From Pseudofrankia saprophytica (GTDB taxonomy: Bacteria > Actinomycetota > Actinomycetes > Frankiales > Frankiaceae): a DNA stretch of 64,000 nt. A program made the translations under genes and the position numbers. The notes beneath the pieces were generated by a model. The model made no database searches and was not told the origin of the DNA. It saw nothing but the letters and a program-made list of their open reading frames with translations. Below, one piece after another: positions 33,901 to 42,690 of the stretch. The number at the start of each line of letters is the position of its first letter. Within the stretch, counting starts at the first letter, position 1. The stretch lies in contig NZ_KI912266.1 in assembly GCF_000235425.2 (NCBI RefSeq), positions 6,022,907-6,086,906 on the forward strand. The letters run 5' to 3'.

Positions 33901-35277
33901 CACTACCTCGACGCGCCCAGCGGCCCAACCGACACGGTCGATGCCGTCGACACAGCGAGCCCGGGCAGAACGACCGGCGTGTCGGGCGAGCTGCCCGACC
34001 GGGCCGGGCTGGGCGACCACGCAGCTCCGGGAGTGCCGGTCGTCGACGGAGTACCGGTCGTCCACCTGGTCAGCGCGGGCGTCGTCGTGGCTCTGGTCGG
34101 GTTCGCGAGCGCGTCCGTCGTCGTGCTGGCCGGGCTGCGCGCGGTCGGGGCCAGCCCGACGCAGGCAGCCTCGGGCCTGCTCGCCGTCACCGTCACCCAG
34201 GCGCTTGGGACCCTGTGGCTAAGCCGCCGGCACCGGATGCCGGTGCTGCTCGCCTGGTCGACCCCGGGCGCGGCGCTGCTCGCCTCGACCGGCGCGGTCG
34301 ACGGCGGCTGGCCGGCCGCCGTCGGGGCCTTCCTCGTCGTCGGCGGACTGATCCTGCTCACGGCGCTGTGGCCACGTCTCGGCGGGCTCATCGCGTCGAT
34401 CCCGGCGCCGATCGCGCAGGCCATGCTCGCTGGCATCCTGCTCACGCTGTGCCTGGCGCCGGTCCACGGGCTGGTCGACCATCCGGCGCTCGTCGCGCCG
34501 GCGGTCGTGGCGTGGCTGGTGCTGCTGCGGCTCGCGCCGCGTTGGGCGGTGCCGGTGGCATTCGCCGCCGCCGTGGTGGCCATGGGGATCTGGCTCGGCC
34601 GCCACGGGGGTCTCGACGGGCCGCTCCTGCCACGCGTCGAGCTGACCGCGCCGACGCTGACCTGGGCCTCGGTGCTGTCGCTCGCCATCCCGCTCTACGT
34701 CGTCACGATGGCCTCGCAGAACGTCCCCGGCGTCGCGGTGCTGTCCTCCTACGGCTACGCCGTTCCTTGGCGCGAGTCGATGACGGTGACCGGGGTCGCC
34801 ACCGTCGTCGGCGCGTTCGCCGGCGGCCACGCGATCAACCTGGCCGCGATCACCGCGGCGCTCGCCGCGAGCCCCGACGCGCACCCGGACCCAAAGCGGC
34901 GCTGGCTCGTCGCGCACCTCGCCGGCTGGACCTTCCTCGTCCTCGCCCTGGGCTCGACGGTCCTGGTGACCGTCGTGACCGCCGCCCCCGCCGGTGTCAC
35001 CACCGCCGTCGCCGGCCTCGCCCTCGTCGGCACGCTCGCCTCGTCCCTGACCTCGGCCCTCGCCGACCCGGACGACCGCCAGGCCGCGATCGTCACCTTC
35101 GTCGTCGCGGCCAGCGGCATCACCCTCGCCAGCGTCGGCGCCGCCTTCTGGGCACTCGCCGCCGGCCTCCTGGTCCGCTCAACCCTGCGCCGCCGCAGGC
35201 CCGCCGTCCCGACGGCCGCCGCCACCGGGGCGGGCGCGGCCGCTCCGCCGGGCGCGGCCGCTCCGCCGCGAGACTGA
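33892..35277 (+). CDS. benE: BenE-type benzoate/H+ symporter
   Basis: 461 aa, about 11-12 membrane helices after a 55-residue soluble N-terminus. Family motifs: 'GVVVALVGFASASVVVLAGL', 'LLAWSTPGAALLASTG', 'SIPAPIAQAMLAGILLTLCL', 'IPLYVVTMASQNVPGVAVLS' and 'GAFAGGHAINLAAITAALAA'. Imports benzoate or a related aromatic acid with protons. No benzoate catabolic genes lie next to it. Alternative downstream starts are possible because the annotated ATG lies inside an operator and lacks a ribosome site. Confidence 0.9.
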   Translation: MEQHYLDAPSGPTDTVDAVDTASPGRTTGVSGELPDRAGLGDHAAPGVPVVDGVPVVHLVSAGVVVALVGFASASVVVLAGLRAVGASPTQAASGLLAVTVTQALGTLWLSRRHRMPVLLAWSTPGAALLASTGAVDGGWPAAVGAFLVVGGLILLTALWPRLGGLIASIPAPIAQAMLAGILLTLCLAPVHGLVDHPALVAPAVVAWLVLLRLAPRWAVPVAFAAAVVAMGIWLGRHGGLDGPLLPRVELTAPTLTWASVLSLAIPLYVVTMASQNVPGVAVLSSYGYAVPWRESMTVTGVATVVGAFAGGHAINLAAITAALAASPDAHPDPKRRWLVAHLAGWTFLVLALGSTVLVTVVTAAPAGVTTAVAGLALVGTLASSLTSALADPDDRQAAIVTFVVAASGITLASVGAAFWALAAGLLVRSTLRRRRPAVPTAAATGAGAAAPPGAAAPPRD

Positions 35278-35605
35278 CCGACCGGTACTACAACCGGCAG
35301 TCCACGGCCGGCAGTCGACCGACCCCGCACCCCCGCTACGGTGCGCCACGAATCGGACACGGCTGTACGGGCTCCTGAGGCCTTTTCGCGGAGCGGCCGG
35401 GCTGCCGGGGGGCCTGCCCACCAGCCAAGCGACAGCAATGCCCCCGCGCCGAGACCCAACCGTGTCATCTCAACAAGCCCATGGGCTTGCCCATCTCACA
35501 CAGTCCGACCGCATGCCTCGCCACTGTGTCGGATGAACGAGCGTAGAGACACGCTCATCCGCCACGATCGGGTCTCGCGCGCCGCCCGCGGCGGGGCTTG
35601 GGGGG
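35278..35605. other. 328-bp convergent intergenic region with palindromes
   Basis: Between benE and the IPNS-like gene. Contains the perfect 16-bp palindrome CAAGCCCATGGGCTTG at 35474-35489 and a TCCGAC ... GTCGGA inverted pair downstream. Either could terminate the convergent transcripts. No gene recognised. Confidence 0.55.
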
Positions 35606-36628
35606 TCAGGGGAGGGTGTAGGCGGCGCGCTGGCGGGCCAGGACATGGTCGCGGGCGCCTACGCCCGGGCCTTCAGTGGCGGAGCGGCCTTCGACAGCGC
35701 AGTCGGAGTCCTCGGTGGGTGAGCCGGCCGCGGTCCGCTCGGGGGACGCGGGAAGCGCGGGGGCGACCCAGGTATCGAGGTCGGGGTGGTGGAAGAACAC
35801 GACCGAGTAGCGGTCGGTCTGCGCGGCGCCGGGAGTGCGCGGCGGGTTGACGACCCGGTGCAGGTTTTTCGGGATCTGGCCGCGGGTCCACAGGTGCAGC
35901 AGGTCGCCGGCCTGCAGCAGGATCGCGCCGGGCGGGAAGTCGACCGGCACCCAGGCGCCGTCCGCGCCGAGCGCAGCCTCCAGCCCGGACCGGCCGTCGG
36001 CCCAGAGCAGGGTCAGCCCGCCGATGTCGGCGTGCGGGCGCTGCCGCGTCTGGCCGGGAGCCGGGGCCTCCGGCTGGGCGAGGTAGTGGTTGACGCACAG
36101 GTTCGAGTGCTGCCGCGTCGTCCAGGCGGGCAGGTCCGCGACGGGCAGTCCAAGCGCCTCGCCGATCATCTCGACGAGCCGGTTCGTCAGCGCCCGCGCC
36201 GTCCGGTAGTACGCCGTCCAGCTCGCCGTCAGCCGCGCCGGCCGCTTCGGCCACAGGGGGAACGACGCCGCCCACCCGGCATCGTCGGCATAGGCCGCCG
36301 GATCGGGAAGCGCCAGCTCGTAGCGCTCCAGCAGCAGCGCGTCCGGGCCGCCCTCGTAGAGCGGCTGCCAGCCGGCCCACTCCCCCGTGCCCGGCCAGCG
36401 CACCGGCGTCTTCTGCTCCGGTTCGAGGGCGAAGAACTCCTGGGACGCCTCGAGCATCGCGGTCAGGTCAGCGCCGAACGAGCCGCCGGTGGAGAACTCG
36501 TCGAGGCCGGTGAGGAACACGCACGAGTTCCGTCGCAGCGCGTCCACCAGGGTGTCGGCGGTGGTCGCCGGAAGGTCGAGCACGGGTACCCGCGCGGCAG
36601 GAATGGCGGGAACGGCGGTGGAGTCCAT
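35606..36628 (-). CDS. 2-oxoglutarate/Fe(II) oxygenase, isopenicillin-N-synthase family
   Basis: 340 aa. 'VPVLDLPATTADTLVDALRR' is the DIOX_N region. The catalytic core gives His/Asp in 'RQRPHADIGGLTLLWADGRS', the distal His in 'GQIPKNLHRVVNPPR' and the 2OG-binding R-x-S in 'TDRYSVVFFHHPD'. 'SNLCVNHYLAQPE' is also typical. The C-terminal 50 residues are low-complexity. No biosynthetic neighbours identify its substrate. Confidence 0.9.
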   Translation of the reverse strand: MDSTAVPAIPAARVPVLDLPATTADTLVDALRRNSCVFLTGLDEFSTGGSFGADLTAMLEASQEFFALEPEQKTPVRWPGTGEWAGWQPLYEGGPDALLLERYELALPDPAAYADDAGWAASFPLWPKRPARLTASWTAYYRTARALTNRLVEMIGEALGLPVADLPAWTTRQHSNLCVNHYLAQPEAPAPGQTRQRPHADIGGLTLLWADGRSGLEAALGADGAWVPVDFPPGAILLQAGDLLHLWTRGQIPKNLHRVVNPPRTPGAAQTDRYSVVFFHHPDLDTWVAPALPASPERTAAGSPTEDSDCAVEGRSATEGPGVGARDHVLARQRAAYTLP

Positions 36629-37090
36629 CGCGTCTCCAGGTCGGTGCTGGGTGACCAGGGCTGGGAGGCCAGGGCTGGCGACCGGGGCTGGGTAACCGGG
36701 CCGCCGTTCCGACGCTGGAGGTAGATACCCGAGGACGCCTCCGACGCTAGCCGCGCCCGCGGGCCCAGGTCAACGACGGGCACGATCATGCGGGCGCGCC
36801 GAGCGAACAGCCGGCGTGGCCACGGGCGCCACCGGCGCTCTCGCGGCCTGGTCCCTCGGTCCACGGCCCAAAACCGCTGGCGAGCCGCCCCGTAGGTAAC
36901 CGTCAGACAGTCGCTGACCACCGGACGCCACGGAGAGCCGCCGGATCGAACGTCATCGAGCGGGACTTGGCGGCACCGGGCTGGCGAGCGTCACCGGCCT
37001 CGCCTCGCCTTGTTTCGTCCGGCCGCGCCGTCGCCGGGCGTTTACGGCGCCGTCAGGGTACGGCCCGCTGGGAGGGCTAGCCTGATACGC
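36629..37090. other. 462-bp divergent promoter region
   Basis: Separates the IPNS-like oxygenase from the glycosidase. It contains imperfect direct repeats of CCAGGGCTGG / ACCGGGGCTGG (36650-36695) but no recognisable gene. TAGCCT/GATACG just before ATG 37091 could be a -10 of a near-leaderless transcript. Confidence 0.45.
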
Positions 37091-38257
37091 ATGGTCCCGG
37101 GTGTGCACGACGGTGCGGCGGCGGTGCTGGAGCAGTGCTGGCGCGATGGCTACTGCGTGCCGAACCCGGACGTGTACCCGCACCTGTGGCTGTGGGACTC
37201 GTGCTTCCACTCGATCTCGTGGGCCGCGCTCGGTGACCCGCGCGGGGCGATGGAGCTCGCCTCGTGCCTGGACGCGCAGCTGCCCGGCGGCTTCGTCCCG
37301 CACATGCGCTACGCCGAGCCGTCGGAGGGCAGCGGCCCGCTGGCCGACCGCTCCTCCTACACCCAGCCGCCGATCTACGCCCATGCCGCCCGAGTGCTCA
37401 CCGCGCGCGGGCTGACGCTCGTGCCCGGCACGCTCGAGCGGATCGAGCGCGCTTTGGACTATCTGTGGAACCAGCGGATGACGGCGGACGGGCTGCTGTT
37501 CATCGTTCATCCGTGGGAGTCCGGGTCGGACGACTCGCCACGGTTCGACGACTGGATCGGACGGTCGTCCTGGTCGCGGCTGCCGTACACGATCTTCGAC
37601 CACCAGCTGGCGGAGGCGACGAAGTTCGACGAGGAGGGCGCGGCCGTCTGGTCACGGGAGTTCGTCGTCGCCCCGGCCGCCATCAACGCGTTCGCCGCGC
37701 ACGCGGCCGGCGAGCTCGCCGCGCTCACCGGCAAGCAGGAATGGCGCCGCCGTGCCGATGGGCTGGCTGCGGCCATCGACGGCATCCTGTGGGACGCCGA
37801 GCAGCACCACTGGGTGGACAAGCCGATCGTCGGCGGTGGCCCGAGCGCCGCCCTGCCGACGCTCGACGGGCTCATGCCGGCCCTCGTCACCGCCGACCCG
37901 GAGCGGGCCCGGCTCGCGCTTGCCCAGGCGGAGGACACCGGTCGCTACGCGGCCCCCTTCGGCTCGCGATTCGTGCCCGCCGACCATCCCCGCTACCAGC
38001 CCGAGCAGTACTGGCGCGGCCCCGCCTGGCCACAGCTGAACTACATGCTCCACCAGGCCGCCCGCCGCTGGGAGGCGAACACGCTCGCCGACGCGATCGC
38101 CGACGCCAGCCACCGCGCCGCGCTCGTCTCCGGCTTCGCCGAGTACTGGAACCCGGAGACGGGCGCCGGCCTGGGCGCCGTCCCGCAGGGCTGGGCCGCG
38201 CTCGCCGCGACCTACCCCGTCACCCCGGCGCAGGCCAACCCCCCAACCGCGGGCTGA
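37091..38257 (+). CDS. MGH1-like (GH63/trehalase-clan) glycoside hydrolase
   Basis: 388 aa (alpha/alpha)6-barrel protein. 'YPHLWLWDSCFHSISWAALG' with 'GFVPHMRY', 'SSYTQPPIYAHAARVLT', 'IVHPWESGSDDSPRFDDWIG', 'GLMPALVTADPERARLALAQ', 'YWRGPAWPQLNYMLHQAARR' and 'FAEYWNPETGAGLGAVPQGW' match the mannosylglycerate hydrolase MGH1-like domain (conserved W-D-S, H-P-W-E-S-G, Y-W-R-G-P, E-Y). ATG 37091 is chosen; the open frame extends upstream without family similarity. Likely hydrolyses glucosyl- or mannosylglycerate or a related compatible solute. Its last 38 bp overlap the convergent thioesterase-like gene. Confidence 0.88.
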   Translation: MVPGVHDGAAAVLEQCWRDGYCVPNPDVYPHLWLWDSCFHSISWAALGDPRGAMELASCLDAQLPGGFVPHMRYAEPSEGSGPLADRSSYTQPPIYAHAARVLTARGLTLVPGTLERIERALDYLWNQRMTADGLLFIVHPWESGSDDSPRFDDWIGRSSWSRLPYTIFDHQLAEATKFDEEGAAVWSREFVVAPAAINAFAAHAAGELAALTGKQEWRRRADGLAAAIDGILWDAEQHHWVDKPIVGGGPSAALPTLDGLMPALVTADPERARLALAQAEDTGRYAAPFGSRFVPADHPRYQPEQYWRGPAWPQLNYMLHQAARRWEANTLADAIADASHRAALVSGFAEYWNPETGAGLGAVPQGWAALAATYPVTPAQANPPTAG

Positions 38258-39449
38258 CCTGCGCGGACGATCGCCGCGACTGGCTCGTGACCACGAAAGG
38301 ATCACCACTCCGGTCCGGTACCGCCGTGGCCGTGGCCATGGCGACGGTGATCGGGCCAGGCCGCGCCGTCGGGCGCGTCGGCGGCGCCGTCGGGCCCGCG
38401 GGAGCCGGCGGCGGGCTCGCGGGAGTTGCCAGCGAACCGACCGCACCGACCGGCGCTACCGGCCCGACTGGAGTGACCGGAGTGACCGGCGCGACGGGAG
38501 CGGGGCGGGGGGCGGGCCTGGAGCGCGGGCCGGGCTGGGGAACGAGCAGGTAACGCTGAACGATCGTGGCGACGTCCCACAGGTACGGGTTGGCGAACAT
38601 CGTGATGTGGTCGCCCGGGATGACGGCGGTCGTCAGGTCGGCGATGTCCGCGTTCTCCCAACCGAGACCTGGTGACGCGGACAGGCGCAGCTGGGACGGC
38701 AGGCCCCACGGGTTCGCCGTGTTGGCCGGGCGGACGAGGACCACGGGCAGGTCCGACGGCGGCGGCCGGTAGGCCGCGTAGGCGCGCACGGCGGCCGAGT
38801 AGGTGTCGACGGCGGCGAGCAGATGGTCCTCGTAGCCGTCGGGGTCGGTGCCGCCGAGCGCGCGGGCGATCGCGGCGCCCTGCAGGCTGAGCGGCACCGC
38901 GTGGTCGACGCCGCAGCGGCAGGCACCCTGCCAGACGCAGGCCACGTGGCGCATCCGGGCGAGCTCGCGGACCGCCAACGTCGGGTTGTCGGCCGGCGGG
39001 TCCTGGCCGGGCAGCGGCAGCGCGGCGTCGAACAGGAAGACCCGGGCCACCTGCTGGCCGAGGCCGCGCAGCAGCCGGCCCAGCTCGTAGGCCACGACTC
39101 CGCCGAACCCGTACCCGCCCAGCTGGTAGGGGCCGCCTCCCGGCTGGTCGAGCAGCACCGCCGGCAGCAGGTGCACCGCCATCGCGCGCACGTCGTCGAG
39201 CGGCGGGCGGGCGCCGTCCCGGCCGGGCAGGTCGAGCCCGCGGCACACGGTGCTGATGCTGAGCGCTCCGGCGAGCGGGAGGCCCGGATGCGGTGGGCCC
39301 TCCAGACCGCCGACGAGGAACAGCGGAGCGCGGCGGGTGCGTCGCGGCGCCAGCGGTGGCGGGCCGGCGGGCGCGAGCGGTGGCCGCCCGGCGGCCGGAC
39401 GCGGTGGTGCGCTGGCCGGCGCGCGCGGCGTCGAGGCCCGTTTGGCCAT
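38220..39449 (-). CDS. Thioesterase-like (alpha/beta hydrolase) protein lacking the nucleophilic Ser
   Basis: About 409 aa from ATG 39449 (GTG 39455 possible). It resembles the terminal thioesterases of NRPS/PKS systems: 'APLFLVGGLEGPPHPGLPLA', 'GGPYQLGGYGFGGVVAYELG', 'AVDTYSAAVRAYAAYRPPPS', 'TTAVIPGDHITMFANPY'. The canonical G-W/H-S-x-G nucleophile elbow reads G-Y-G-F-G, so Ser is Gly. The Asp and His regions remain, so it may bind rather than hydrolyse. The C-terminal 110 residues are Pro/Ala/Thr-rich with 'VTPVTPVGPVAPVGAVG' repeats. Third accessory gene of the extended conservon. Confidence 0.75.
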   Translation of the reverse strand: MAKRASTPRAPASAPPRPAAGRPPLAPAGPPPLAPRRTRRAPLFLVGGLEGPPHPGLPLAGALSISTVCRGLDLPGRDGARPPLDDVRAMAVHLLPAVLLDQPGGGPYQLGGYGFGGVVAYELGRLLRGLGQQVARVFLFDAALPLPGQDPPADNPTLAVRELARMRHVACVWQGACRCGVDHAVPLSLQGAAIARALGGTDPDGYEDHLLAAVDTYSAAVRAYAAYRPPPSDLPVVLVRPANTANPWGLPSQLRLSASPGLGWENADIADLTTAVIPGDHITMFANPYLWDVATIVQRYLLVPQPGPRSRPAPRPAPVAPVTPVTPVGPVAPVGAVGSLATPASPPPAPAGPTAPPTRPTARPGPITVAMATATAVPDRSGDPFVVTSQSRRSSAQVSPRLGGWPAPG

Positions 39450-39466
39450 GGGCACGTCGGTGGGTT

Positions 39467-40378
39467 TCAATCCGGGCCTGCCCAGGCGACGGTGACCCGG
39501 CCGGCGGCGACCCGGCCGGCGCTGACGGCCGACAGGACCGCGAACGTGGCCGCCGGCGACGTCGCCGAGGCGACGCGCGGCCTGGCGGGCCGCCGGGCCG
39601 GGACGGTCGAGGGACCGCCCGGCGAGGATGGGGACGGCGGGGTTGGTGACGGCGGGCGGGGCGCGGGCAGGTACGGGGCGCGCACGGCGGTGGACAGGCC
39701 CATTCGGCCGACGAGCAGGGTCACCTGGTTCCCGGCGGCCCGCACTGCGGCACGCCATTCCGCCGGGATCGTGTGGCGCAGGCGCTCGATCCCCTGCCGC
39801 CCGTCGGCCCTCGGGTGGATCAGGTCGAGCAGGGTCGGGCCGATCCGGACGGTCCAGCCGGCCACGAACGGCGGGTCGACCCGCAGCGACGTGTGCAGCG
39901 CGAGCCCGGTCGCGAGCGCGTGGGACACCGCCGGGTCGATGAGCTCCCCTGGCCGCAGCCGGCCCGGATCGCCGGAGGCGCGTGGGTCGGTCGTCATCAG
40001 GTCGTCGTCATCGTCGACGGACAGGAGCGGCTGCGGTCGGCAGCCGGTGAGCGCCGCGGTGCCGATGCCCAGCAGGTCCGCGTAGACGATGCTCGACCCG
40101 CTGGCGGCGAGCTCCGCGTCCGCGAGGACCGGCGGCGCGACGGTGACCGTGGACTGCGCGCAGTCGGCGTGGACGAGCTGGATGCGCCGCACGAAACGGT
40201 GCGGGTAGCGGCGCAGCACTACCGACGTCGCGTCACCCATCGCGAGATCGCCCTCGCCCTCACAGACCGGGCACCGATAGGTGCTGGGATGCGGCCCGCG
40301 GCGCAGGGCCGCGAGCAGATCGGTTGGCAGCAGCGCGGCGACCGTGGGGTCGACACGCAGGTCACGCGCACTCGTCAC
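39467..40378 (-). CDS. Conserved-looking hypothetical with a Cys-pair motif
   Basis: 303 aa, unrecognised. 'STYRCPVCEGEGDLAMGDAT' could bind zinc; 'RYPHRFVRRIQLVHADCAQS' and a run of five Asp residues ('LLSVDDDDDLMTT') follow. A central 'FVAGWTVRIGPTLLDLIHPR' precedes a Pro/Ser-rich C-terminus. GTG 40378 overlaps the upstream stop (GTGA), so it is translationally coupled to the preceding gene. Probably an accessory of the conservon. Confidence 0.65.
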   Translation of the reverse strand: MTSARDLRVDPTVAALLPTDLLAALRRGPHPSTYRCPVCEGEGDLAMGDATSVVLRRYPHRFVRRIQLVHADCAQSTVTVAPPVLADAELAASGSSIVYADLLGIGTAALTGCRPQPLLSVDDDDDLMTTDPRASGDPGRLRPGELIDPAVSHALATGLALHTSLRVDPPFVAGWTVRIGPTLLDLIHPRADGRQGIERLRHTIPAEWRAAVRAAGNQVTLLVGRMGLSTAVRAPYLPAPRPPSPTPPSPSSPGGPSTVPARRPARPRVASATSPAATFAVLSAVSAGRVAAGRVTVAWAGPD

Positions 40379-41160
40379 CGGAACGACGCCCGTCTACGAG
40401 CGTGCCGGCGACGGGGCTTCTCGCGGCGTCGCCGCCGCCGTGCGGGCCGGTGAGCCCACTGACGCGGCGACCGTCGACGGCGCTGGCGGCCGGGCGCGGC
40501 TCGTTGACCGTGGCCGTCCCGCGCCCGCCCTCGGGGACCCTGGCGACTTCGGCGGCCGTCGCCGCGCCGGCCGGCGGCCGGCGGCTCGACAGCCGCAGGG
40601 GCGCGCTGACCGAGGGGCCGGCCGGTGACGCGGTGGTCGTCCGCGCGGCCGACCGAGGCCGCCGGCTCGGCGGGCATCCCGGCGGCCGACGGCGGCGACG
40701 GGATGGCCGGGACGGGCGGAACCGGCGGGACCGGCAGAACCGGCGGAAGCAGCGGGGCGACGGGAGCGGCGACGGCGCCGTCGGCGGGGTACCCGGCGAG
40801 GGTGTCCGGGATGGCATGGCGCAGGTCGGACAGCTCGGGGTACGGGATGCCGTCGGCGGCCTCTCGGCCGGCGAGCAGGAGGGCGTGGGCGGCGCTCACC
40901 CATTCGGTCGTGTCGTCGGAGCCGGCCGCCTGGCACACGATCGCCCAGGTGTCGAGCACCTTGGCGAGCGCGCCCGCGACGTAGGCCGGCATCCGCACGA
41001 CGACGGCGGGCAGCGCGTCGCCGCCCGGCTCGTCGGCGTCGATCAACCGGGCCCGGTCGACGTCGACCTCCATCTCGATGACGGTCAGCGTCAGCGGTAG
41101 CGCGGGGTACTCGGGCATCACCGGCGGTGCCATGGGCATCGACCGTGTCGGCGGCTTCAT
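40375..41160 (-). CDS. Hypothetical protein, conservon accessory
   Basis: 261 aa from ATG 41160 (GAGGGAGGG upstream). N-terminal 'LPLTLTVIEMEVDVDRARLI' and 'WVSAAHALLLAGREAADGIP' suggest a folded ~130-residue domain. A Pro-rich linker ('PVLPVPPVPPVPAIPSPP') and a strongly basic Arg-rich C-terminus follow. No family recognised. It lies 85 bp downstream of the GTPase gene. Confidence 0.6.
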   Translation of the reverse strand: MKPPTRSMPMAPPVMPEYPALPLTLTVIEMEVDVDRARLIDADEPGGDALPAVVVRMPAYVAGALAKVLDTWAIVCQAAGSDDTTEWVSAAHALLLAGREAADGIPYPELSDLRHAIPDTLAGYPADGAVAAPVAPLLPPVLPVPPVPPVPAIPSPPSAAGMPAEPAASVGRADDHRVTGRPLGQRAPAAVEPPAAGRRGDGRRSRQGPRGRARDGHGQRAAPGRQRRRRSPRQWAHRPARRRRRREKPRRRHARRRASFR

Positions 41161-41245
41161 CGTTACTCGCCCTCCCTCGAGGGTTAGAGCCAGACGGTGC
41201 GCGGCGACGACGAGGCCTCGCGCGCCCGGGGGCCCACTCCTGGTG

Positions 41246-41917
41246 TCACGTTCTCTGCGGGGTTGGCTGGGACTGGGCGGCGCGGGCCTCTTCGGCGAGG
41301 GTCGCCTCCAGCGCGTGGCGGACGAGGGCGATGAGCGCCGACCGGGTGGACGGTTGGTGGCGGGCATCGCAGATGAGCACCGGGTGGTCGATGTCGAGTG
41401 CCTTCCGCACGTCGGTGACGGGGTGGACGAGGGCGCCGTCGAACTGGTTGACGGCGACGACGAAGGGCAGCTTCCGGTCCTCGAAGAAGTCGATCGCGGC
41501 GAAGCAGTCGGTCAGGCGGCGGGTGTCGGCGAGCACGACCGCGCCGACGGCGCCGAGCGTCAACTCGTCCCACATGAACCAGAAGCGGTCCTGGCCGGGG
41601 GTGCCGAACAGGTAGAGGACGACGTCCTGCTCGGGCAGCGTGATCCGACCGAAGTCCATCGCGACGGTCGTCGTGGTCTTCCCCGCGATCCTGCTGGTGT
41701 CGTCGACGCCGACGCTCGCCGCGGTCATGTGCGCCTCGGTCGTCAGCGGCGGGATCTCGCTGACGGAGCCGACGAACGTTGTCTTACCGACCCCGAAGCC
41801 ACCAGCGATGATGATCTTCAACGGGGTGGTGGTGACGTCCGGGTCGGCCTCCCCTCCGGCCGGGCCGATCGGGGGGCCACCCGGGCGGGTCGGGCCGTTA
41901 GAGCCGCTGAAGGCCAT
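41246..41917 (-). CDS. cvnD: Conservon small GTPase (CvnD-like, MglA/Ras-type)
   Basis: 223 aa. P-loop 'KIIIAGGFGVGKTTFVGSVS', switch region 'TTTTVAMDFGRITL', G3-like 'YLFGTPGQDRFWFMWDELTL' (TPGQ in place of the usual DTPGQ) and N-x-x-D 'VVAVNQFDGALVHP' define the GTP-binding fold. The start overlaps the DUF742 gene by 20 bp. In conservons the GTPase acts with a roadblock protein at the membrane kinase. Confidence 0.92.
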   Translation of the reverse strand: MAFSGSNGPTRPGGPPIGPAGGEADPDVTTTPLKIIIAGGFGVGKTTFVGSVSEIPPLTTEAHMTAASVGVDDTSRIAGKTTTTVAMDFGRITLPEQDVVLYLFGTPGQDRFWFMWDELTLGAVGAVVLADTRRLTDCFAAIDFFEDRKLPFVVAVNQFDGALVHPVTDVRKALDIDHPVLICDARHQPSTRSALIALVRHALEATLAEEARAAQSQPTPQRT

Positions 41918-42281
41918 CGAGCACCTTTCGGAGCAGTTCGGAATCGGGCCGCCAGTCGGGGCGCTCGGGCCGGTGCACGACCACGAGACCGTCGCGGGCC
42001 ATGTCGGCGACGAGCACCTGGGCGACACCCAGCGGCAGGTCAAGGCGCGCCGAGATCTCGGCGACGGACTGGAGCTGACGGCACAGGAAGGCGATCTCAC
42101 GCTGCTCGGGGGGCATGCCGGCAGGTGGGCGCCGCGCGACGGCCACCCCACGGGTGGTGGTCGCCACCAGCGCGACCAGTTCCAACGCGCTATGAGGCCG
42201 GGTACGCCCGCCGGTCACGGCGTACGGGCGGACGACCGGTCCGGCTGCCTCGTCGGGCAGCTCCTCGTCGTCCCGTGGCAC
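41898..42281 (-). CDS. cvnC: DUF742 conservon protein (CvnC-like)
   Basis: 127 aa. 'VRPYAVTGGRTRPHSALELV', 'MPPEQREIAFLCRQLQSVAE' and 'ISARLDLPLGVAQVLVADMA' match DUF742, which has a winged-helix-like C-terminal half. It sits between the roadblock and GTPase genes exactly as in other conservons. Confidence 0.93.
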   Translation of the reverse strand: MPRDDEELPDEAAGPVVRPYAVTGGRTRPHSALELVALVATTTRGVAVARRPPAGMPPEQREIAFLCRQLQSVAEISARLDLPLGVAQVLVADMARDGLVVVHRPERPDWRPDSELLRKVLDGLQRL

Positions 42282-42297
42282 GGCGCACCCCCCGTCG

Positions 42298-42690
42298 TCA
42301 GACCTGGACGCGCATCGGCGGGGTCAGGACCTGGCCGGCGCGCGTCACGAGTCTGGCCATCTCGAAGGCGATCATCCCCGGGTCCGCGGCGGCCGAGGCG
42401 GCGACCGCCAGGCAGGACCCCTCGCCGATCGCGGCGACGAACAGGTAGCCGTCGTCCATTTCCACAATCGTCTGGCGGACGTCCCCGCCACTCATGTACC
42501 GGGACGCGCCGAGCGCGAGCGAGCGGAATCCGGACGCGACCGCCGCGATGTGGTCGCCGCCTTCCCGAGAAAGCCCGGAGGAACGGGCGAGCTGCAGGCC
42601 GTCCGAGGACAGTGCTACCGCCCATTGAACGTCGGAGATACGTCTCTCCAGATCGTTCAGCAGGAATCCGAGATTACCGGTGGGAGGCAT
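42298..42690 (-). CDS. cvnB: Roadblock/LC7 protein (CvnB-like)
   Basis: 130 aa. 'LGFLLNDLERRISDVQWAVA', 'LSSDGLQLARSSGLSREGGD' and 'VEMDDGYLFVAAIGEGSCLA' show the roadblock/LC7 fold. By family it is a GTPase regulator (GAP-like) for the neighbouring small GTPase. The start overlaps the kinase gene by 17 bp. Confidence 0.94.
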   Translation of the reverse strand: MPPTGNLGFLLNDLERRISDVQWAVALSSDGLQLARSSGLSREGGDHIAAVASGFRSLALGASRYMSGGDVRQTIVEMDDGYLFVAAIGEGSCLAVAASAAADPGMIAFEMARLVTRAGQVLTPPMRVQV

